This document shows, in pieces, positions 1 to 4,128 of a stretch of DNA of 7,183 nt. How positions within the stretch are numbered: position 1 is the stretch's first letter; the number at the start of each line of letters is the position of its first letter. Source of the DNA: Myxococcales bacterium. GTDB taxonomy: Bacteria > Myxococcota_C > UBA6777. The stretch spans positions 1 to 7,183 of the forward strand of contig JALTMC010000148.1 in NCBI GenBank assembly GCA_027005175.1, written 5' to 3'. The notes beneath the pieces are model-generated. The model did not search any database and was not told the origin of the DNA. It saw only the letters and a program-made list of their open reading frames with translations. The translations under genes and the position numbers were made by a program.

Positions 1-120
1 CGAACCCGCAGCAACAAATCTGTTAATTTCATGGGTGATGTCTCTTTGGTCGGTCAACAGGTCCAGATCCACATCACCAAAGGTCATCATCACTCCCTCG
101 CTGGCGATCTGATCGCTTGA
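1..120 (+). CDS. miaB: C-terminal end of MiaB (tRNA methylthiotransferase), 5' part outside window
   Basis: An open frame runs from the left edge to a TGA at 118-120 and encodes 39 residues beginning RTRSNKSVNFMGD and ending HSLAGDLIA. This matches the TRAM domain that closes MiaB proteins: a G-R-T/N-x-x-N-K/R-x-V-N-F strand, then a V-G-x-x-V-x-[IV]-x-I-T-x-x-x-x-H-S-L-x-G-[ED]-L ending. MiaB is a cytoplasmic radical-SAM enzyme that converts N6-isopentenyladenosine-37 of tRNAs into its 2-methylthio form; the TRAM domain contacts the tRNA. The radical-SAM core and Fe-S cysteines lie upstream and cannot be inspected. The paralogues RimO and MtaB also end in TRAM-like domains, but the NKxVNF plus HSLxGxL wording fits MiaB best. 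The next gene starts 98 bases downstream on the same strand. Confidence 0.82.
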   Translation, partial: RTRSNKSVNFMGDVSLVGQQVQIHITKGHHHSLAGDLIA

Positions 121-209
121 CCTTGTTTTCTTCTCAACACAGCCCCTGTACCTTCTGTTGCAATCCGTTTACACTCAACAACGGTGTTTTGCTTTTGGCT
201 TGGTCTTGT

Positions 210-214
210 GAGGA
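210..214 (+). promoter_or_regulatory. Ribosome binding site deciding the DUF151 gene start
   Basis: GAGGA lies 4 bases before the ATG at 219. It supports starting at 219 and not at the in-frame TTG at 117, which would overlap the miaB stop codon and add 34 Cys/Phe-rich residues not typical of this family. Family members normally begin close to the M-x-x-M-R/K-V-x-G-L motif, which the ATG at 219 gives. Confidence 0.6.
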
Positions 215-218
215 AAAT

Positions 219-836
219 ATGTTGTATGAGATGCGCTTGGTCGGATTGGCGATGGATCCTTTCAATAATTCACCCATCGTTATTCTGAAAGATCGTAATG
301 TTTCAGGTGATTCAAATCAGTCCATTGTCGATGTGGAGCTTGAAACAGATAGTGGTGAGGCGTTGGAAACAACACTACATCTGGAAACCCCCGAAGGAGA
401 ACGTCAGTCTGAGCGCATCCTGCCCATTTGGATTGGCGAATCAGAAGCTCAGTCTATCGCCTCTGTCTTGCTCGGTATCTCTGTCTCACGCCCCATGACA
501 CACGACCTACTTAAATCCGTGATCTCTGGAATGGGAGGAGAGGTGGAGCGTGTGGTTGTCACCGATCTCGAAGAAAATACCTTTTATGCGGAGATCCAAG
601 TCTCTCTTGATAACGGTGAAACGCTGATCCTCGACTCCCGACCCTCCGATGCGCTGGCTCTCGCACTGCGATGTGAAGCTAAAATCTTTGTCAACGCAAA
701 AGTCATTGAGAAAACATACAAAAGTGAAACCGCGCCCCAAGTCTCCGACGATGCCATCGATGAATTTAACCAAGATAAGTGGGAAGAGCTGGTCGAAAAG
801 CTCACAGAGCAATCGGTCAAAAAATACAAACAATGA
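219..836 (+). CDS. DUF151 / bifunctional nuclease (BFN) family protein
   Basis: A 205-residue protein. The family hallmarks are in order: N-terminal MLYEMRLVGLAMDP (1-14), PIVILKD (19-25), LPIWIGESEA (68-77), RPMTHDLL (91-98) and DSRPSDALALALR (139-151), followed by a charged C-terminal tail ending KKYKQ. DUF151 proteins are small cytoplasmic proteins. A plant member was reported to have both DNase and RNase activity, hence the name bifunctional nuclease; in most bacteria the role is unproven. Unusually, about 40 acidic residues (about 26-66, including VDVELETDSGEALE) separate VILKD from LPIWIG, where most members I recall have only a short link. Start at ATG 219, supported by a GAGGA. The gene follows miaB on the same strand, a pairing I recall from deltaproteobacterial-type genomes. 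Family assignment is firm; enzymatic activity is not demonstrated by sequence alone. Confidence 0.9.
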   Translation: MLYEMRLVGLAMDPFNNSPIVILKDRNVSGDSNQSIVDVELETDSGEALETTLHLETPEGERQSERILPIWIGESEAQSIASVLLGISVSRPMTHDLLKSVISGMGGEVERVVVTDLEENTFYAEIQVSLDNGETLILDSRPSDALALALRCEAKIFVNAKVIEKTYKSETAPQVSDDAIDEFNQDKWEELVEKLTEQSVKKYKQ

Positions 837-854
837 GAGATTATTGACAGCAAT

Positions 855-875
855 ACAGCCAGATACTGTGGCTGT
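855..875 (+). other. Small inverted repeat 3' of the DUF151 gene
   Basis: ACAGCCA (855-861) and TGGCTGT (869-875) form a perfect 7-base-pair stem with a 7-base loop, 18 bases after the DUF151 stop codon. No run of T follows, so it is not a classic intrinsic terminator. It could be a weak terminator, an mRNA 3'-end stabiliser or chance. Confidence 0.3.
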
Positions 876-957
876 TGTACTGTAAGATCGTAGGGCAGTG
901 GGCCAGGTCATTCGCAGTAAACAGGGAGGCCGTGAGGTCGTAGGGACGCCGGACAAT

Positions 958-967
958 GGGGGGGGGG
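958..967 (+). repeat. Ten-base G homopolymer upstream of the VanZ-like gene
   Basis: Ten consecutive G follow an ATG at 956, 39 bases before the ATG chosen for the VanZ-like gene. The frame opened at 956 is continuous with VanZ only at this tract length, but there is no ribosome site before 956, so it is treated as untranslated leader. Such tracts are prone to slippage both in cells and in sequencing. Confidence 0.9.
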
Positions 968-997
968 TCGCAACGCTGTGAGACCGTTAATGCACTT

Positions 998-1001
998 GAG
1001 G
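998..1001 (+). promoter_or_regulatory. Ribosome binding site deciding the VanZ-like gene start
   Basis: GAGG ends 5 bases before the ATG at 1007. The longer in-frame start at 956 has no such motif and would add 17 non-hydrophobic residues containing the G-tract-encoded glycines. Confidence 0.5.
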
Positions 1002-1006
1002 TTTTG

Positions 1007-1408
1007 ATGAAGGAACAATCTGTTGGTGGTCGGGTGATGTTGGGTCTTGAGGTGGGGGTATGGCTTGGCTATACAAGTTTAATCTTTTTTCTTTCGTCCC
1101 ACCCTGCACCTCCTGCTCTGTTTCTCTTTACACACGTTGACAAACTCTATCACACCGCTGCGTTCATGGTGTTGGGTGCGATAGGATGTCAGATCGGGTT
1201 TCGATTCACGCACTCTCTTTTTTGGAGCGTTTGGCTCGGGGGGCTTACGGCTAGTCTCTTTGGCATCTCCGATGAATGGCACCAGTTTTTTGTGCCAGGT
1301 CGCTCCTCCTCCATGGGTGACATCATCGCTGATTTTTGTGGAGCATGGTTTGGTGCTCTTCTCTGGGGGACTTGGATCGGACATTACTATCGAAAAGTAT
1401 TTAAATGA
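1007..1408 (+). CDS. VanZ-like family integral membrane protein
   Basis: A 133-residue protein with four likely membrane segments at about residues 11-31, 50-65, 71-87 and 105-125. VanZ-like signatures are clear: DKLYHTAAF (45-53) at the entry to segment 2, and GISDEWHQFFVPGRSSSMGD (86-105) between segments 3 and 4, followed by D109 in segment 4. The conserved D/K/H and DE-x-HQ-x-F-x-PGR residues are all present and the length is normal for single-domain members. VanZ in a vancomycin-resistance cluster gives low-level teicoplanin resistance, but most chromosomal homologues are of unknown function and presence here does not imply resistance. A location in the inner membrane is inferred. It lies 170 bases after the DUF151 gene and 142 before a cell-wall lytic enzyme, which fits loosely with an envelope role. 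Confidence 0.88.
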   Translation: MKEQSVGGRVMLGLEVGVWLGYTSLIFFLSSHPAPPALFLFTHVDKLYHTAAFMVLGAIGCQIGFRFTHSLFWSVWLGGLTASLFGISDEWHQFFVPGRSSSMGDIIADFCGAWFGALLWGTWIGHYYRKVFK

Positions 1409-1451
1409 TTTCCCACGTTTGTGTGTGAACTCGATTGAAACTGTACTTTAT

Positions 1452-1480
1452 TTGTTTCCTGCCACAGCTCTTTGTTTAAT
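1452..1480 (+). promoter_or_regulatory. Candidate sigma70-type promoter for the transglycosylase gene
   Basis: In the 142-base gap before the transglycosylase gene, TTGTTT (1452-1457) and TTTAAT (1475-1480) sit 17 bases apart, matching the TTGACA/TATAAT consensus at 3 and 5 of 6 positions. A second pairing, TTGTTT (1472-1477) with TATCTT (1495-1500), also 17 apart, is about as plausible. The A/T-rich stretch supports a promoter somewhere here, but the exact one is a guess. Confidence 0.25.
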
Positions 1481-1537
1481 AAGGCCGTCGTTTCTATCTT
1501 AAAGACGGATCACTGCTTGTTGTGAGCAGCGAATCGT

Positions 1538-1544
1538 AAGGAGG
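1538..1544 (+). promoter_or_regulatory. Strong ribosome binding site deciding the transglycosylase start
   Basis: AAGGAGG is an almost full anti-Shine-Dalgarno match and ends 6 bases before the ATG at 1551. The in-frame TTG at 1548 is only 3 bases away, too close, so the ATG is preferred. A 6-pair stem (CTGCTT 1513-1518 with GAGCAG 1524-1529, one wobble pair) lies just upstream. Confidence 0.75.
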
Positions 1545-1550
1545 GCTTTG

Positions 1551-3977
1551 ATGATCGGGTTTCTGATCTCTCGTGTGGTGTGGAAGCATATCGCTTTTGT
1601 CTTTTTGGGTGTCGCTTGTTTTCTTGCTCCGATAAGAGCGGATGCTACGACATTTCGATGGCAAAGTTTAAAGTCTTATTTGCAAGGATCCAACTTGAAG
1701 GTCCTGCGAAAATATTTGCGACGGAGTCGTTGTGCAGCGGCTACCAAAGAGAGCAGGCGCCACAAGTGGAGCCAGGTGAAGGCGAGGGGAATCTGGTTGT
1801 TGTTGGGGCGTTGTTGGATGGACCAGCGGGAGTGGACGAAGGCGCGAAGAGCCTTGAAGCGAGCGAGTAGCTCCCGGTATTTGTTGCGTGACTATGTAGC
1901 CTTGTGGATAGGGGATACTTGGCGTGAACAGGGGAAAATAGAGAGCGCAGTGAAGGCGTATCTTCAGGTAAGTCGGGGCTCATTGCAATATCCGGCCACT
2001 CGGTTGCGTGCGGCGAAGATGCTGCTGGAGGCAGGAAAAGCACGACGCGCTTTGGGGATTATCAAGAAGATCCCAGTGGCCAAAACCAATGCGACTCATT
2101 GGTGGGTTGCGGTTCAGGCTGCTTATGCGTTGGGTCGAACTGGGCGTCGAGATGCCTCCCGTTGGGCGACACGGATTCTGGTGAAAGAACCGGCTTCTGG
2201 AGAAGCTGGATCTGTGAAAGCTTGGAGGCGACGCAGAAAGCTGCGAATTCGTTTAACCAAACGACAAAAAATCGCTCAAGCCATGAAGTTCAATCGTCAC
2301 TTTTTATACAATCTCTCTTTGAAGGCATTGCGTCGGGTTCGTCTGTCACGGCGGGCTCCCCACGTGTTGCGATGTCAGTTGTATTATGCAAAAGGATTTG
2401 CTTGGTTTCGAAAGCGTCGGTATCGGCGAGCGATTCCTTTTTTGCGGAGAGCCCGTAAGGTATGTCGGGGTGTGAAACGTCTCGATATTCGGACATTGTA
2501 TTACCTGGGACATGCTTATCGACGACGTGGCTTGTGGCGTCGTAGCATTCCGTACCTTCGAGAGATGGCGAAGCGATTTCCCAAACACTATCTGGCGGAT
2601 GACGGGCTATTTATGATCGCTGACTCTGCGGATCGCAGAGGTCGAAAGCGAGAAGCCAAACGTTATTATCGGGAGTTAATGCGCCGGTTCCCGCGAGGAG
2701 ATATGTCTTTTGTGGCCCGCTGGCGTATCGCTTATCAGGCGTATCGTTATCGAAAGTGGACACGAGCATTAAAGCTCTTTCGTCGCATCTATAAAAAGTA
2801 TCCCAAGAGTCGCTATGCTCCGGTCTCTCTGTACTATGCTGCGAGAGCAACACAGAGGCTGCCCAAACGGAATCGTCGTCGTGCGATTCGACTTCGTGTG
2901 ATCGGTCTCTATCGTCAGTTGGTTCGGGACTACCCTCTTCATTACTACAGCTTTCTTGCCTTGACTCGGTTGCGTCGTCTGGTTCGGCGTCCCTGGCTTC
3001 TTCAACGTTGTCGATGGACCAAAACAGCAAAAGGTTTGCGATGTATCACCCTCAAAAACAGGCGGTCTCGGCGACGAGTTCAGGTTGTTCCTTGGGGGCC
3101 TCTCCCCACTCGACCGCCGACCTCCAATGAGCTGCTTCAACTTTTTGACGGGGTGCCTGCTCCCTATCTTACTCATCCTGGTTATTTGCGAGGTCGAGAG
3201 CTGTTTCGTTTGGGAATGCGTGCTCGCGCCGCCTCAGAGTGGTGGGGCTTGGTCACTTGTAAGGTGTTTGGCAGTACGTCGCAAAATCGTCGCCGTTGTG
3301 GAAAGCGCGGTCAGCAGGGGGCAGAACTCTTGGGACTTCACTTTCATCTGGCAGGGCTTTATCATCTGGCCGATCGTGTTTATCGTGGTCGCGGTACAAT
3401 CGCGGGACGCCTTCCCTTTGTTGCGAGGACATTGCGTAGTTGGTACCTTGCGTATCCCCGGCCATTCTTGAGGGTTGTGCGCAAAGCTGCCACTCGTGAT
3501 CGCGTCAACATGTACACTGCCTACGGTATCATGCGTGAAGAGAGCACGTTTCGCCCAGATATCCAGTCGCGCTCCAATGCTTATGGGTTGATGCAGCTCT
3601 TGCTCTCCACGGCGCGCAATGCGGCTCGAACGCTTCGGATGCGACGTAGAATTCAGCCCGATGACCTCTTTCAGCCTGAGATTAACATCCCTATCGGGAT
3701 TCGTCATCTGCGCTTTTTACACAAACAGTTTAAAGGTCAGCTTCCTTTAATGGCCGGAGCCTACAATGCAGGCTCGCGTCGTGTGAAATCCTGGCTGCGA
3801 CGGTTTGGACGATACTCCCATGACAAGTGGGTGGAGGCCATTACGATTAAGCAAACCCGTCATTATGTGCGACGTGTGTCACAATCCTATTCCATCTACC
3901 ATTTTTTGTATGCACCAGCCCGACAACGTTGGTGGAGAGCCATCCCTTTTCCTCCCCACAGGCCTCCTCGACGATAA
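1551..3977 (+). CDS. Exported Slt70-like soluble lytic murein transglycosylase, extremely arginine-rich
   Basis: An 808-residue protein. An N-terminal signal peptide (hydrophobic about 14-27, signal peptidase I-type ADA ending at residue 32) sends it to the periplasm; a weak lipobox-like GVAC (20-23) is a less likely alternative. A long alpha-superhelical region with TPR-like pairs covers about 80-450. It is followed by HYYSFLALTRL (464-474), which resembles the start of the Slt70 linker domain. The catalytic GEWL/SLT domain occupies about 650-790: MREESTF with catalytic Glu664, AYGLMQ (677-682), AGAYNAG (735-741) and TRHYVRRV, all intact. Such enzymes cleave the MurNAc-GlcNAc bond of peptidoglycan, leaving 1,6-anhydroMurNAc. 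By hand count about 146 Arg and 48 Lys face only about 37 Asp+Glu, so the protein is hugely basic. It ends in a WWRAIPFPPHRPPRR tail beyond the usual fold; that tail's DNA is repeated twice downstream. Family assignment is firm; E. coli Slt70 is shorter (about 645 residues). Confidence 0.93.
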   Translation: MIGFLISRVVWKHIAFVFLGVACFLAPIRADATTFRWQSLKSYLQGSNLKVLRKYLRRSRCAAATKESRRHKWSQVKARGIWLLLGRCWMDQREWTKARRALKRASSSRYLLRDYVALWIGDTWREQGKIESAVKAYLQVSRGSLQYPATRLRAAKMLLEAGKARRALGIIKKIPVAKTNATHWWVAVQAAYALGRTGRRDASRWATRILVKEPASGEAGSVKAWRRRRKLRIRLTKRQKIAQAMKFNRHFLYNLSLKALRRVRLSRRAPHVLRCQLYYAKGFAWFRKRRYRRAIPFLRRARKVCRGVKRLDIRTLYYLGHAYRRRGLWRRSIPYLREMAKRFPKHYLADDGLFMIADSADRRGRKREAKRYYRELMRRFPRGDMSFVARWRIAYQAYRYRKWTRALKLFRRIYKKYPKSRYAPVSLYYAARATQRLPKRNRRRAIRLRVIGLYRQLVRDYPLHYYSFLALTRLRRLVRRPWLLQRCRWTKTAKGLRCITLKNRRSRRRVQVVPWGPLPTRPPTSNELLQLFDGVPAPYLTHPGYLRGRELFRLGMRARAASEWWGLVTCKVFGSTSQNRRRCGKRGQQGAELLGLHFHLAGLYHLADRVYRGRGTIAGRLPFVARTLRSWYLAYPRPFLRVVRKAATRDRVNMYTAYGIMREESTFRPDIQSRSNAYGLMQLLLSTARNAARTLRMRRRIQPDDLFQPEINIPIGIRHLRFLHKQFKGQLPLMAGAYNAGSRRVKSWLRRFGRYSHDKWVEAITIKQTRHYVRRVSQSYSIYHFLYAPARQRWWRAIPFPPHRPPRR
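3912..3974 (+). repeat. Tail repeat, copy 1 (inside the transglycosylase gene)
   Basis: This 63-base unit starts GCACCAGCCCGACAACG and encodes APARQRWWRAIPFPPHRPP plus two arginines, the natural end of the transglycosylase. It matches copy 3 at 56 of 63 positions by hand alignment, and its first 34 bases match copy 2 at 31 of 34. Confidence 0.92.
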
Positions 3978-3979
3978 TG

Positions 3980-4019
3980 TACGATGCACCAGCGCGAGAA
4001 GGTTGGTGGAGAGCCATCC
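3980..4019 (+). repeat. Tail repeat, copy 2 (intergenic, shortened)
   Basis: This 40-base unit starts 5 bases after the transglycosylase stop codon ends its region and begins TACGATGCACCAGCGCGAG. It is 39/40 identical to 4056-4095. It lies 74 bases from copy 1, so it is out of the transglycosylase frame. In its own frame an ATG at 3977, overlapping the stop as TAATG, would read MYDAPAREGWWRAI. Similarity to the other copies stops at the palindrome 4017-4028. Confidence 0.92.
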
Positions 4020-4028
4020 AGATCTGGA
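4017..4028. repeat. Perfect 12-base palindrome at the end of copy 2
   Basis: TCCAGATCTGGA reads the same on both strands. It sits exactly where copy 2 loses similarity to copies 1 and 3. It may be a recombination breakpoint, a protein-binding site or chance. Confidence 0.85.
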
Positions 4029-4048
4029 ACGAATCATTCTCTTGTTTC

Positions 4049-4059
4049 CGTAGTCTACG
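4049..4059. repeat. Short inverted repeat between copies 2 and 3
   Basis: CGTAG-T-CTACG is a perfect 5-base inverted repeat around one central base. It extends to TT/AA on the outside if one C is bulged. It lies in the 36 bases separating copies 2 and 3; no function is evident. Confidence 0.6.
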
Positions 4060-4124
4060 AAGCACCAGCGCGAGAAGGTTGGTGGAGAGCCATCCCTTTT
4101 CCTCCTCACAGACCTCCTCAGCGA
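4056..4124 (+). repeat. Tail repeat, copy 3 (intergenic, full length)
   Basis: The unit starts TACGAAGCACCAGCGCGAG and continues through the whole 63-base block of copy 1. It is exactly 150 bases from copy 1, so it is in the transglycosylase frame and would encode YEAPAREGWWRAIPFPPHRP and onward to a TGA at 4140-4142. Of the seven base differences from copy 1, three are synonymous codon changes. It ends 4 bases before the stop codon of the convergent gene. Confidence 0.92.
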
Positions 4125-4128
4125 ACAT

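Noticed and set aside
117-218. N-terminal extension of the DUF151 protein from a TTG overlapping the miaB stop codon
   Set aside because: The added 34 residues are Cys/Phe-rich and unlike the family; the ATG at 219 has a ribosome site and gives the family's usual first residues.
844-872. Perfect TTGACA at 844-849 as a promoter for the VanZ-like gene
   Set aside because: At 16-18 bases downstream there is no acceptable -10 (TGTGGC or similar, about 2 of 6), so the match is probably chance.
507-956. 149-codon open frame on the minus strand across the DUF151 gene
   Set aside because: It is antisense to a well-recognised gene, has no domain pattern I know and shows no ribosome site; it is a shadow frame.
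1007-1408. VanZ-like gene as a glycopeptide-resistance determinant
   Set aside because: No vanA/H/X/R/S-type genes are in the window, and the VanZ-like fold is widespread in genomes without this resistance.
1485-1508. CCGTC ... GACGG inverted repeat before the transglycosylase gene as a terminator or riboswitch stem
   Set aside because: Only 5 clean pairs around a 14-base loop and no T-run; too weak to support a regulatory element.
3912-4124. CRISPR-like array at the convergent junction
   Set aside because: Only three imperfect copies spaced 74-76 bases; copies 1 and 3 are longer than copy 2, and copy 1 is part of a protein-coding gene with no cas genes nearby.
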